Positions 7,928 through 17,449 of a stretch of DNA of 19,763 nucleotides are shown here, one piece after another. The notes beneath the pieces are model-generated. The model made no database searches. It was not told where the DNA came from and saw only the letters and a list, made by a program, of their open reading frames with translations. The stretch lies in NCBI GenBank assembly GCA_023807065.1, contig JAJJLU010004047.1, forward strand, positions 1-19,763, written 5' to 3'. This DNA is from Isotricha intestinalis (taxonomy: Eukaryota > Ciliophora > Litostomatea > Vestibuliferida > Isotrichidae). Positions within the stretch are counted from its first letter, which is position 1; every line of letters starts with the position of its first letter. The position numbers were made by a program, and so were the translations under genes.

Positions 7928-9928
7928 TTATTTTAGATCATAATAAATATTAGTTCTAGAATTAAAATATTTTCCAGTTTCTTTATCATAAACCATTTCA
8001 TTATAATGATTTTTAATAATACTTTCATTTATTTTTTGAATATTTGTTTCATTATTAATAATATTATTTTCAGGAATTAAATTCGACATTGGAGGAGTAT
8101 AAGGTCTATTAGAAGTACTAATATTAATATTTTTAAGTAAATTATCTTTTAATGAATTTTCAATAAAATTTTTATTAGAATTTTTAACTTGAGAATCGTG
8201 ATTTGAATCGTCTTTAATTCTAATATTTAAAATTTTTAAATTATCATTTTTATCTCTATATATTATTCTTTCACTATCTCTTGTAGTATTATTTTCTCCT
8301 TTTACAAGAGTATTATTTTGATCATAATCAAATACTTCTTGAATAGAAGCATTATTATTATTATTATTATTAACATTATTATCATCATTATAATATATAC
8401 TACTTAAAAACTTACTCTTATCATTATCAATTTTATTTTCAATATTATTATCTTTAATAGGTATATTATTAATATTAAAAACATCTGGAATTGCTTTATT
8501 ATTTATTAAAGGTGGTTTTATTGTTTTTTGTAATTTGGTTTTTTTTTCAGGAATATTTGTTCTATTTAATATATTATTTCTATGATTTATTGTCTGAGCT
8601 AATGGCTTATCAGGAGTTTTAGATTTTATTGGTTTTTGAGTTTTTGATAATTCAAAATTATTTTCTCTTATTTGTGTTTGATTTCTATTTATTCTTCTCC
8701 CATTTTGATCATATAAATTCCATTGTTTATTTTTATTATTTATTGTTTGATTAATTGTTGAAAAATTACTATTTATTGTTAATTTATTTGTATTTGATAA
8801 TATATTTGTACTTCTTTTTCTTGTTAAATTTAAATTTTCTTTTTCTCTCATTTTATTTGAAGAAGGATTAAAATTTGATATTCCTTTTATATTTTGTTTA
8901 CCTAAACTTTTACTTTTTGTTTTACTTTTATTAGAGTTATTATTTGAATTTGTTGTATTATTTGTTAAATAATTACTATTATTATTTACATTTGTAACTA
9001 AGTTATTATTTAAATTATTTGAAGAAAATTTCCCTTTGATTTTCCCATTAGAAGTTTTTGGAGTGTTTTTTAAATTATTATTATGTGAATTATTAGTATT
9101 ATGTAAATTATTATTATTAAAAGTACTTAATCTATAATTACTTCTTTGGCCTTGAGAAGTTTTTGGAATTTGAATTACATTATTATTATTATTATTATTA
9201 TTAATTGTATTATTTCCATTATTTACTTTTATCAATTTTAAATTAATATTTTCATTAATATAATTAATATCTATATTTATATTTATAAAATCAATTTCTG
9301 TAGGCAATAAAAAATTTTTAGGCATTAAATTTTCATCTCCAATATCCATAAAGTCATTAAGAGAATCAACAAAGTTTTTTTGCATAGCACAAATTTTTCT
9401 TATTTTACAATTAGCACTTAGACAAATATAATTAATAAATTTAAAATTTTGATTTTTAAAATATTGATTAAAAAAGCCTAAAATATCAATAGATAAATTA
9501 ATCCAAATATTAGTAGGAAAATTAATTAAAGGAATTCTACAAAGAAAAGAATTAATTGCTAATTCTTTAGAACAAGATGAAAATAATAAACGTTTTTTAA
9601 TATTTGAATTATCTGTTATTGAAACTTCAATAGTAAAAGATTTTGTTTCATTTAATTCTATTTGAAAAATTAAAAAGCCTTTTATTAAGCCTAAATTATT
9701 TTTCTCATTTGAAGGAATTTGCATTTTTGAAAGTGCTCCATTTGTTAAAGTATGAATATAGTTTTTTGTTTTGTTATCATAGATTTTTTGATTTTTTCCT
9801 ATAAATTTCCATTGCTTTAATAAATCTTTGTCTATTTTTTTTTAAATTTATTATATTAGATTTATTATTTTACTATTTGATGAGTATAATTCTATATATG
9901 CTCCTTTTTGAAATGTATTTGAAAGCAT
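7928..9928 (-). CDS. CFAP20DC-like ciliary protein (2 exons)
   Basis: 652 aa after splicing exons 9928-9874 and 9831-7928. The N-terminal ~175 residues are a CFA20 (DUF667) domain: NTFQKGAYIELYSS, WKFIGKNQKIYD, LGLIKGFLIFQIEL, ITDNSNIKKRLLFSS and LSANCKIRKI match that fold in order. CFAP20 itself is a ~190-aa axonemal inner-junction protein; the much longer tail and the GLI..FL.LQI pattern fit CFAP20DC (C3orf67) better. The first in-frame ATG of exon 2 (9724) cannot be the true start, because the domain continues upstream to a TAA and resumes across a 42-nt intron. Residues about 220-600 are Asn/Ser/Lys-rich low complexity, including a run of Asn codons near 9179-9203. The last residues (YDKETGKYFNSRTNIYYDLK) form a distinct conserved-looking tail. 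Its stop lies 75 bp from the calpain-like gene start. Confidence 0.9.
9832..9873 (-). other. CFAP20DC-like gene intron (42 nt)
   Basis: Begins GTAAAATA and ends AAATAG on the coding strand, phase 1. Removal joins IELYSSN to NKDLLKQWKF, restoring the CFA20 N terminus. The intron contains in-frame TAA, so it cannot be read through. Confidence 0.88.
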
Positions 9929-10062
9929 TTTTTTTTATTTTTTTTTTTTAAATTAAAAAAAATGAAAAAATATTTATATAAAAAAATAAGTGAATAATGA
10001 AAATAATATTATAAAAAATTTCATATTTTATTTAAATGTCATTTATTACAATTTAAGTAGAT

Positions 10063-11424
10063 TTATTTTTTTTTTTTTGCTGCTTTTTTTTCTGCTTTTT
10101 GTGCTTCTTTTTCAGCTTTTTTTGCTTCTTTTTCTGCTTTTTTTTCTGCTTTTTCTGCTTCTTTTTCAGCTTTTTTTGCTTCTTTTTCTGCTTTTTTTTC
10201 TGCTTTTTCTGCTTGTTTTTCTGCTTTTTTTGCTTCTTTTTCTGCTTTTTTTTCTGCTTTTTCTGCTTCTTTTTCTGCTTTTTCTTCTTCATTTTTACTT
10301 AATTGTTTTTCTTCTTGAATTTCTTGTGGTTCTATTCCACTTTCAGGAGCTTCAATTTCATTTACTTCTTCACTAGAATCATTTAAATCTTGTGGTAAAT
10401 CATCTATTATTTGTTCTTCACTTTGTTCTACTGGTTGTAATTGAATTATTTCTTTTTTTTCTTGTTGTTCAGGTCTTTGTCCTTTTAAAGGAGTTTGAAC
10501 ATTAATTTTTTGATCATCAAAGTCAAATGGTTCTTGAATAACAGGAATATCAATTTTAACATCTTCTGGTTCTTGAGGAATACCATTTTCAGGTTCTTGA
10601 ACTTCATCTTTTCTTTCTTTATCCTCTTCATCTTTAATTTCTTCTGGAATATCTCTTAATTCTCTTGGTTCTTCAGGAACTCCTCCTTCTGGTTCTTGTG
10701 GTTGTTGTGGCTCTACTGATTGTTGAGGTTGTTGAGGTTGTTGAGGTTGTTGAGGTTCTTGTGGTTCTTGTGGTTGTTGAGGTTGTTGAGGTTCTTGTGG
10801 TTCTTGTGGTTGTTGAGGTTGTTGAGGTTCTTGTGGTTGTTGAGGTTGTTTTAGTTGATGAGGTTGTTGAGGTTGTTGAGGTTGTTGAGGTGGAAGAGAG
10901 GAATCTTGATCATCCATTTGTGGTAATTGATCTACACTGTCATCTTGCTGTGCTTTTTCTTCTTGAATTTCTTTCATGTATTTATCGAAATTATTAAATA
11001 AATCATCCATTTCATCTACATCATCTCCATTAAGATTTTGTTCTGGTAAATCTTCTGCTATTAAACTATTGAAGAATTGTTCAGCTTGTTCTCCATATAA
11101 TTGTTCTTGATCTTTAGGAATTCCACTTTCTGGAGCTGGCATTTTTTCATCTTCTTTTTGATGTTCTTTTTCATTTTTATCTTGTAATTCTTCTTTTAAT
11201 TCTTCTTCTGCTTCTTTAAGAAGTGTAATTGCTTCTTTAATATCTTTTACTGTTTCTTCAACATCATTTCCTAAATCTTCTATTATTGATCGATATGATT
11301 CTTTTTCTTTTTTTTTATCTTTTTTTTTTCCAAGATGTTTAGGTAAATTTGAGTGAAGATTCGATGAAAATTGAAATAAAATAAGGAAAATGAGGAGTAA
11401 TGATTTAAAGGAAATTACTTTCAT
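10063..11424 (-). CDS. Secreted acidic/basic repeat protein
   Basis: 453 aa, no recognised family. Residues 1-25 are a signal peptide (KSLLLIFLILFQFSS). Then come a Lys-rich stretch (32-42), an acidic helical segment (48-90, coiled-coil-like), an acidic region, a Pro/Gln block of PQQ and PQE units (178-244), a second acidic region, and a C-terminal array of four 18-residue units rich in AEK (382-453). A short motif, PE-[SGN]-G-[IV], recurs four times: PESGIP (98), PEGGVP (245), PENGIP (278) and PESGIE (360). Strong charge segregation plus a signal peptide suggests secretion or storage in granules or matrix; this is inference. There is no KDEL-type ER signal; the protein ends in KKKK. Repeats make it prone to length variation. 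The antisense frames here are shadows of the repeats. Confidence 0.75.
   Translation of the reverse strand: MKVISFKSLLLIFLILFQFSSNLHSNLPKHLGKKKDKKKEKESYRSIIEDLGNDVEETVKDIKEAITLLKEAEEELKEELQDKNEKEHQKEDEKMPAPESGIPKDQEQLYGEQAEQFFNSLIAEDLPEQNLNGDDVDEMDDLFNNFDKYMKEIQEEKAQQDDSVDQLPQMDDQDSSLPPQQPQQPQQPHQLKQPQQPQEPQQPQQPQEPQEPQQPQQPQEPQEPQQPQQPQQPQQSVEPQQPQEPEGGVPEEPRELRDIPEEIKDEEDKERKDEVQEPENGIPQEPEDVKIDIPVIQEPFDFDDQKINVQTPLKGQRPEQQEKKEIIQLQPVEQSEEQIIDDLPQDLNDSSEEVNEIEAPESGIEPQEIQEEKQLSKNEEEKAEKEAEKAEKKAEKEAKKAEKQAEKAEKKAEKEAKKAEKEAEKAEKKAEKEAKKAEKEAQKAEKKAAKKKK
10066..10281 (-). repeat. Four 54-bp tandem coding repeats
   Basis: Four consecutive 54-bp units encode 18 residues each (382-399, 400-417, 418-435, 436-453), typically KAEKEAEKAEKKAEKEAK. 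Units one and three are identical in protein; unit two differs by one residue (Gln404), and the last ends in AAKKKK directly before TAA. Confidence 0.9.
10693..10893 (-). repeat. Pro/Gln repeat block (PQQ/PQE)
   Basis: About 67 codons of degenerate 9-bp units, mainly CCT/CCA-CAA-CAA with some GAA in place of the second CAA, inside the secreted repeat protein. Every Gln codon in the block is CAA; no TAA or TAG is used as Gln. Confidence 0.85.
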
Positions 11425-12623
11425 TATTTTAATTAAATCATATATTTTTATATTCGTTTTTGTTTTAAATTATTAATAATTAAAATAAGTAAAATATATA
11501 AAAGAGAATTGGAAATATTTCCATTTAAAGGAATTAATATTTAAAAAATAAATATAATAAAATTAGATAAAAAAATTGTTTTTAATAATGAAAGAAAAAA
11601 ACCTAAAGAAAAAATAAAAAAAGAAAAGTAATTAAATTAAAAAAGGCAGAATAAAAACACCAGAAAATTTCAAGTATAAAATAAATCAAAAAAGAAATAA
11701 CAATGAATCAAAATTTTATATTTCGAAGTCCAAATATAATTAAATAAAATAAACTTATAAAAAAGAAAAAATAATACTATAAGGTTTTTTTCAAAAGATT
11801 TAATTCAATTGGTAGAAATTACTGATAAAAAAAGTAATACGAATAAATTTTATCTTGACTAGAAAAAATTATTAATATAAAAAGTATTTTTCCCTTGTCC
11901 TAAATAAAGTTTTCTTTCTTCATAAGATAAAAAAATAAATTTAAATAATTCCATCAAAGAAAAAAACAATTCTAATTTGAATATAGATTTTTCTTTAAAT
12001 AAACTTGAAAATTTATTTCAAATATACAAAAACAAATTTATAATATAAAAGAAAATAAAAAACCTTGAGAAATTATTAAAAAATTATTAATAATGAATAT
12101 ACTTTATTTCTTATATTGTTTATCAAATGTTTTAAAAAAGACATAATTAGAATAAAAAATTATGAAATAATTTTCCATTATATCATTTCTATGTAGAAGT
12201 ATTATTTTTATGAACATGAAAAAATAAATTATATAATATAATAAAAACATAAGAAAATAATGATGATAATTTTCAACATTTAAAATCAAAATTATATCGG
12301 AGAAGATATTTATAGTAAAATAATTAAAAGATATAATATTCATTTTCAAATTGATAATAATAATAAAAAAAGAAAATATGATAATAACTATAAAATATTT
12401 TAAATATTTTTATATTTTATAAAAGGAATTTTTAAAATTTGAAAATTATCTCTTATATATTTTTAGAAGAATAAAATATAAGAAATAGTATTATATACAA
12501 TCAAAGAAAATTTAAAATATATTGTTTTAATAAAATATTATTAAGAAATTAAATAAAAAAAATAATTAAATAAATTCAATTTTTTTTTAAATTTCAATAT
12601 TTAAAACATTAATTAAAAAGATA
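11425..12623. other. 1.2-kb gap without intact gene
   Basis: Lies between the secreted repeat gene start and the C2H2 gene stop. The plus strand is notably A-rich here, the opposite of the surrounding minus-strand genes, and carries the decayed-looking frame entered at 11461-12087. A further plus-strand frame 12093-12512 has interruptions near background frequency and is not called. No RNA gene was recognised. Confidence 0.6.
11461..12087 (+). pseudogene. Possible decayed plus-strand gene
   Basis: One frame of 209 codons is followed without any frameshift but is broken by thirteen stops: eleven TAA, one TAG (11860) and one TGA (11704). Between the stops it reads like protein: RFFSKDLIQLVEITDKKS (near 11782-11835) and a 40-codon open run 11926-12045 with NIDFSLNKLENLFQIY. 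The other two forward frames are much more broken in the same runs (for example 3-4 stops per 20 codons in 11941-12000, against none). Strand composition (A-rich plus strand) agrees with a plus-strand coding history. No family was recognised. It may be an old relic in which CAA codons became TAA by C-to-T change, or an artefact of A-rich composition. Confidence 0.3.
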
Positions 12624-13826
12624 TTATTCATTATCAACAAAATTTAAATTAGCTTCACTTAATTCTTTTCTAATTTTTTTAAATTCTTTAGGATGTTCAT
12701 TAACTAATTGTTTAATTTTTTCTTTTCCTTTTTTACTTTTAATAAAAGTATCATAATCAATTAAATCACCTTTAATTTTTTCTTTAATATAATATTTTTC
12801 ATAAATAGCTTTTTTAGACAATTCCAAAGATCTTCTTATAGGTTCTCTTTTATTTCTAATTTCTTTTTTTTTTAAGAATTTTAAACTTTGACATTTATGA
12901 GTTCTACTCATATGACCTCCTAAGCCTTGAGGAGAAGAAAATTTACAATCACATAAATTACAATCATAATATTTAATTTCTGAATTTATATTTATATTAT
13001 TTATTGTATTTTTAATTGGAGTAAATTCTTTTATATTATTTTTTGATATTGTCTCATTTTTAAATTTTAATAATTGATTATGAGAAATTGAATAATTTTC
13101 GTTTTTTAATTTTCTTAATATTTCATCATTTGATATTTTAATCACAGGAAGTGAAGATATTATTTTTTGGATTTCATTAGGAAAAAAATTTATATTATTT
13201 TCTATTTTATTTTTAGGGTTTGAAATAAAAGATAAGGCGTTAAATATTGAATCTTTATATATCTTACATGGTTCTTCGCCAAAAGATAATTTTTTTCCTT
13301 TTTCTTTTTTATCTTTATTTTCTAATAATATTTTTATATTTGATGTGATTAAAAAGCTTTCGTCAAATTTATCAGTAAATGAAGAAAATAAATATTCATA
13401 ATTATTTATTTGTATTTTTTGTGTTTCTGGTTCATTTGTGTTTATTTCTTCTAATATAATTTTTATTTGTTTTTTTCTTTGATTTTCACTCTGATTCTTT
13501 TTTATTTTTTTAAATTTTCTTTTAAAACCAATAAAATCTTTTTTAATATTAGTTAATTTGTTTAAATTTTTTTCATTTTTTTCATCCTTTTCATTTTTAT
13601 TTTTTTCAGAAATTGAATCTTCGTCTTCTATATTATTTTTATTTTCACTGAAACAAAAATATTTATTATCTTTAAAATCATTAATTTCATTTTTTTCTAA
13701 ATAACACTCACTTTCATTATTATTTTCAGTAAAAGAATTTATAATATAATCTAATCTACTTTCTAATTCTTTTAAGGATATTATATTTTTTTCTGAATTT
13801 TCATTTATTTTACTTTGCTTACTCAT
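12624..13826 (-). CDS. C2H2 zinc-finger protein, LGGH type
   Basis: 400 aa, single exon. One C2H2 finger lies near the C terminus: C289-x2-C292-x12-H305-x4-H310, in CNLCDCKFSSPQGLGGHMSR. The QGLGGHMSR helix is of the type seen in plant QALGGH factors and in many ciliate proteins. A basic segment follows (KKKEIRNKREPIRR, 319-332) and then a Lys-rich helical tail to the end. The N-terminal 280 residues are Asn/Lys/Glu-rich with a basic patch at 101-121 (FKRKFKKIKK) and no recognised domain. A nucleic-acid-binding, probably nuclear role is inferred from the finger plus basic flank; the target is unknown. It starts 109 bp from the WNK-like gene stop, same strand. Confidence 0.88.
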   Translation of the reverse strand: MSKQSKINENSEKNIISLKELESRLDYIINSFTENNNESECYLEKNEINDFKDNKYFCFSENKNNIEDEDSISEKNKNEKDEKNEKNLNKLTNIKKDFIGFKRKFKKIKKNQSENQRKKQIKIILEEINTNEPETQKIQINNYEYLFSSFTDKFDESFLITSNIKILLENKDKKEKGKKLSFGEEPCKIYKDSIFNALSFISNPKNKIENNINFFPNEIQKIISSLPVIKISNDEILRKLKNENYSISHNQLLKFKNETISKNNIKEFTPIKNTINNININSEIKYYDCNLCDCKFSSPQGLGGHMSRTHKCQSLKFLKKKEIRNKREPIRRSLELSKKAIYEKYYIKEKIKGDLIDYDTFIKSKKGKEKIKQLVNEHPKEFKKIRKELSEANLNFVDNE

Positions 13827-13935
13827 TTTCTTAAAAAAATATTTTTAATAAAAAATTTTTTACTAAATCAAAATAACCAAACTAATAATAATTAATTAAT
13901 TATAATTAAATAAATATAATATAAATAAATATATA

Positions 13936-15717
13936 TTAAAATGAATTATTATGTAAAAGTTCTAAGTCATTACATAATTTAGAATAAATATTTACTTTTT
14001 TTAAAGTTTCATATATTTTATTTAAATTATCTTCATTTAAATTAAATTCATGTTTAATTTCTTCCATTAATGAATCAATAGTATCTTTTAATAAATTATA
14101 AGTAAATTGAATTTCAGAAACTTTACCTTCTTCATATATTAAAAACTTTAAATGAACATTATAATTATCATCTACAATTTTAAAATCTTCATCATCATTT
14201 TCAGAAAATAATAATTTATCATTATCATTATCTTTAAGAATTAAATTTTCATTTTCTTTTATTTCTAAACTATTATTATCATTATTTTCATAATTATTAT
14301 TATTTGAAATATTATTATTGTTTATTTGAATTATGTTATTTGAACTATTATTATTATGGTTTATAGTTAATATATTTGTATTACTGCTTTTTTTAGAAAC
14401 TATTTCATATTTTAAAAAATTATTTTTGTTTTCATCATAAATTACTCTTTGTTCATAATCATAATCATAATTATTATTCTCATTCATAATTTTTCCTTCT
14501 TCATTATAAGGATCTTCTTTAAAATCTTTATAAACTAAAAAATGTTTAAAATTAATAGTTTCATCATTATTCTTTTTTATATTTTTCTTTTTATTCATAA
14601 TAGTTTTAACTTTAATAATTTTAAAATCATCTTTAGTCACTTTTAAAAAAGGATCTTGTAATAAATTTTCTATATCATATCTTTCATTAGGATCATAAGT
14701 TAATAATTTTAAAAGAAATTTTTTAACATCTTCATTCATAATTCTATAATAAGCTTTAGGTAATTCTCCTTTTAAAATTTTATTTTTAATTTCCTTTTCA
14801 CTATGACATTCACTATAAGGAATTTCTAAAGTAATTATTTCAATTATCATCATTCCTAAAGAATAAATATCACTTTTTTCATTTAAATTTTTATTTTGAG
14901 AAATTAACTCAGGACTCATATAATTTGGACTAAACATTTCATAAGGTTTTTCATTAAAACATTCATAGAAAATATTACTTGAAACAAATAAATCTCTTAT
15001 TGCTAAAATTCCAATGGTAACATTAAATAATATTCTTCCACAATTTAAATCATAGAAAATTAAATTAGATTTATGTAAATAATCTAAAGATTTTAATAAA
15101 GTAATAATCCAACCTTTAATAACTTTTAATTTCTGTTTATCAATTTTATTTAAATATTGTCTTAAAGTTCCCATTCCAAATAAATCAGTAATAAAAACAA
15201 TAACTTTTTGATCTTCTCTTAACCAAACATCCGTTATAGTATTTATAGAATTTTCTATAGAAATTAATTTTAATCTTTTAATTTCATTATATAGCCTTGC
15301 AGTCTTTAAATTATCAATAGAAGAAACATCAATTTCATGCCAAATAATTTCACTTCCTCGATCATTATCAATTCCAGAATAAGCAATATGATATTTTTCT
15401 TTATATGATATATTTGAACTTCGAGAATATTTACTTCCATTAGGAGAATTTTCTACATATTTTAAAGTTTCTTTTTTTATTTTTTTAGAATATTCTTCTT
15501 CACTTTTTCTACTGAAATCTACACTCAATTCTAATGATGAATTTCCACTATATAATGTTTGAGTGTCATTGTTTATGTTTAATTCAGTATTTTTCAATTG
15601 ATCTTCATTTGTTTTTAAGTTTAATATACTTTCATTTTCTAATTTTGGAATTTCTATTTTTTTTACTTTTTCTGAGATTTGTTTATTTCTGTTTAATTTT
15701 AAGTTTGATGAAGACAT
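13936..15717 (-). CDS. WNK-like pseudokinase
   Basis: 593 aa. The kinase fold spans about 100-360 and is WNK-like: FITDLFGMGTLRQYLNKI, KVIKGWIITLLKSLDYLH, MSPEL and GMMIIEIITLEIPYSEC all match WNK landmarks. Catalytic features are missing. There is no Gly-rich loop (residues 104-110, SYKEKYH); the WNK beta-2 Lys aligns with His110, and the beta-3 Cys position is His127 (IWHEI). HRDLKCDN is FYDLNCGR (221-228): the Asp is kept, but the Lys and the metal-binding Asn are lost. DLG is DLF (242-244). A C-terminal stretch (about 521-575, LKFLIYEE and FTYNLLKDTIDSLMEEI) resembles the WNK/OSR1 PF2-like peptide-binding domain. It is likely a scaffold or allosteric regulator, in families where WNKs govern ion transport; its target is unknown. 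Asn/Asp-rich linkers occupy 380-515. Confidence 0.9.
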   Translation of the reverse strand: MSSSNLKLNRNKQISEKVKKIEIPKLENESILNLKTNEDQLKNTELNINNDTQTLYSGNSSLELSVDFSRKSEEEYSKKIKKETLKYVENSPNGSKYSRSSNISYKEKYHIAYSGIDNDRGSEIIWHEIDVSSIDNLKTARLYNEIKRLKLISIENSINTITDVWLREDQKVIVFITDLFGMGTLRQYLNKIDKQKLKVIKGWIITLLKSLDYLHKSNLIFYDLNCGRILFNVTIGILAIRDLFVSSNIFYECFNEKPYEMFSPNYMSPELISQNKNLNEKSDIYSLGMMIIEIITLEIPYSECHSEKEIKNKILKGELPKAYYRIMNEDVKKFLLKLLTYDPNERYDIENLLQDPFLKVTKDDFKIIKVKTIMNKKKNIKKNNDETINFKHFLVYKDFKEDPYNEEGKIMNENNNYDYDYEQRVIYDENKNNFLKYEIVSKKSSNTNILTINHNNNSSNNIIQINNNNISNNNNYENNDNNSLEIKENENLILKDNDNDKLLFSENDDEDFKIVDDNYNVHLKFLIYEEGKVSEIQFTYNLLKDTIDSLMEEIKHEFNLNEDNLNKIYETLKKVNIYSKLCNDLELLHNNSF

Positions 15718-15874
15718 TTTATTTTTTTTTTTTTGTAAAATTAATTTATTTTATTATTATTAATTATAATGTTTTAAAGGAATTTTTATAATTTTTTTTA
15801 TTTTACATCAATTTCTTTTTTATTTTTTTGTTTAGAAATTTAATCAATAAAAAATAATTTAATTAAAATAAAAA
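15718..15874. promoter_or_regulatory. Divergent intergenic promoter region
   Basis: 157 bp separate the starts of the WNK-like (minus) and IQ-motif (plus) genes, so both promoters must lie here. It is almost pure A/T with long T tracts, and both ATGs sit behind A-rich leaders. No defined TATA or other element is distinguishable from the background. Confidence 0.5.
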
Positions 15875-17449
15875 ATGGAAGTATTAAACTCAATAGGATA
15901 TGAAAATTTTGAAAAAATAGCTTTTAAAAAAATGGAGAAAATGACAGTGTCGAAATTAATGTCTTTAATATCATTATATATAGATATGAATATGTTAAAT
16001 AAAGAAAATCCTTTATATAAACATCTTTGTAATTTTACTCCTTTTTTTTCTATAAGTGAAAATAATAATATTTCTAAGCCTAAAAATCATTGTTTTGGAA
16101 ATCAAATATTTCCTTCTTTAAGTAATGCTATTAAATTAGTTAAATTAAAACAAAAAAATAAAATTGATGAAGTTAAGGAACAGCCAATTAATTTTAATTT
16201 ACAAAAAAATAAATATTTACAAAGATATCATAATTCAATTAAAAGATTAATTGATTTAAAAAAATTAAAATTAGTTATTAAAATTCAAAGATATTTTAGA
16301 GCTTATTTACAAAGAATTACTTATATTAAAACAATTAATTCAATTATTATTGATAAGTTTCTTAAAAAAATTATTACGATACAAAAAGTTTATAAAAGCT
16401 TTTATTATAAGAGAAAATTTAGAATTGATTTTATTATTAATTTTATTTGTGAAGAAAGAAGAAGAAAAATAGATCTAATTAAAAAAGCTTTTATTTCTTT
16501 TTACGAAAAAAACGAAAAAAAACGTCAAATAATTATTAATGAAATATTAAATGAAAGAAAAAATAAAAGTAAATTGATTCAATCTTATTATAAAATGAAA
16601 AAAATAAAAGATAAAGTTTCTCATATTATTAAATATGAAAAAGAAAATTATATATTAACATATCCATACAAAGCAAATAAAGTAGACTTTAAAATTTTAA
16701 CAGAACAAAATAAAATTAAATTTTTCCAAACTTTTACTTTTGAACTTTGTCCAATAAGAAATATATTAATATTACATATTAATTATTCAGAACTCAAACC
16801 AGGAAATTATTATTGTCAATTTATAGTAGATGGTAAATTAATAGTGGATAAAAGATTTCCATATTTTGAAACAAGTGATGGTCAATTTTTTAACTTAATT
16901 GAATTTACAAAAGGAGAAATTAAAATTAATGATAATATACTTGAAAAAAATATAATTGAAAATCTTAATTATAACGTTAATATTAATGATAAAAATATAG
17001 AGAATAATAATAATAATGGAAATTATAATAAAAATAATAATTATGAATATATGTTTAATCAAAGTAATAAAAAGAATTATAATAATGATTTAATTTCTAA
17101 TAAAAAAAATACAATAAAAAAAAATTCTGATTGTAATTATAATTGTTATAATATTACATATAATAACAATTTTAATAAAAAAAATGATTACTCTTATGAT
17201 TATTATATTCAATCTAATACATATAATACTGTAAATCCAAATAATGAAAATAATAAAATTAATTCTAAATTCAATAATAATAATTATTATAATGTAAATT
17301 ACGGTTATAAAAGTTTTATTCCTTTTACTAATTATACATCTGATAATAGTAATAATAATTCAAGAAAACAATCAAATGAAGAAGATTATATTACTTCTTT
17401 AAAGAAAAATTTAGAAGGAATTGTTTTCGAATATTCAAATGTAGATTAA
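15875..17449 (+). CDS. IQ-motif protein with E-set-like domain
   Basis: 524 aa, single exon. Three calmodulin-binding IQ-type motifs are seen: IQRYFRAYLQR (137-147, a full consensus), IQKVYKSFYYK (169-179) and IQSYYKMKKIK (235-245). They lie in a long basic helical region (110-260). Residues about 268-345 look like a small beta-sandwich of the E-set/CBM48 type (FTFELCPIRNILILHI, PGNYYCQFIVDGKLIVDKR). The last 180 residues are Asn/Tyr-rich low complexity. IQ arrays in protists commonly link calmodulin or centrin to cytoskeletal or ciliary structures; a basal-body or axonemal role is inferred from this and from the ciliary neighbours. The specific family was not recognised. It faces the CEP19-like gene convergently, 279 bp away. 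Confidence 0.85.
   Translation: MEVLNSIGYENFEKIAFKKMEKMTVSKLMSLISLYIDMNMLNKENPLYKHLCNFTPFFSISENNNISKPKNHCFGNQIFPSLSNAIKLVKLKQKNKIDEVKEQPINFNLQKNKYLQRYHNSIKRLIDLKKLKLVIKIQRYFRAYLQRITYIKTINSIIIDKFLKKIITIQKVYKSFYYKRKFRIDFIINFICEERRRKIDLIKKAFISFYEKNEKKRQIIINEILNERKNKSKLIQSYYKMKKIKDKVSHIIKYEKENYILTYPYKANKVDFKILTEQNKIKFFQTFTFELCPIRNILILHINYSELKPGNYYCQFIVDGKLIVDKRFPYFETSDGQFFNLIEFTKGEIKINDNILEKNIIENLNYNVNINDKNIENNNNNGNYNKNNNYEYMFNQSNKKNYNNDLISNKKNTIKKNSDCNYNCYNITYNNNFNKKNDYSYDYYIQSNTYNTVNPNNENNKINSKFNNNNYYNVNYGYKSFIPFTNYTSDNSNNNSRKQSNEEDYITSLKKNLEGIVFEYSNVD

Noticed and set aside
10053..10376. Three overlapping Lys-, Phe- or Leu-rich open frames
   Set aside because: They are alternative-frame or antisense shadows of the four 54-bp AEK repeats.
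10665..10997. Plus-strand Val/Leu-rich frame
   Set aside because: Antisense shadow of the Pro/Gln repeat block.
12104..12349. 81-codon minus-strand open frame, strongly hydrophobic
   Set aside because: No signal peptide logic, no recognised family, composition is that of A/T background (Ile, Phe, Tyr, Asn), and it lies opposite an A-rich strand. More likely chance or a shadow of the decayed plus-strand frame.
12093..12512. Continuation of the decayed gene after a frameshift
   Set aside because: Twelve stops in 140 codons, including two adjacent TGA, is near the background rate, so the coding impression is not supported.
15534..15791. Plus-strand 85-aa frame
   Set aside because: Antisense to the N terminus of the WNK-like gene; no independent support.
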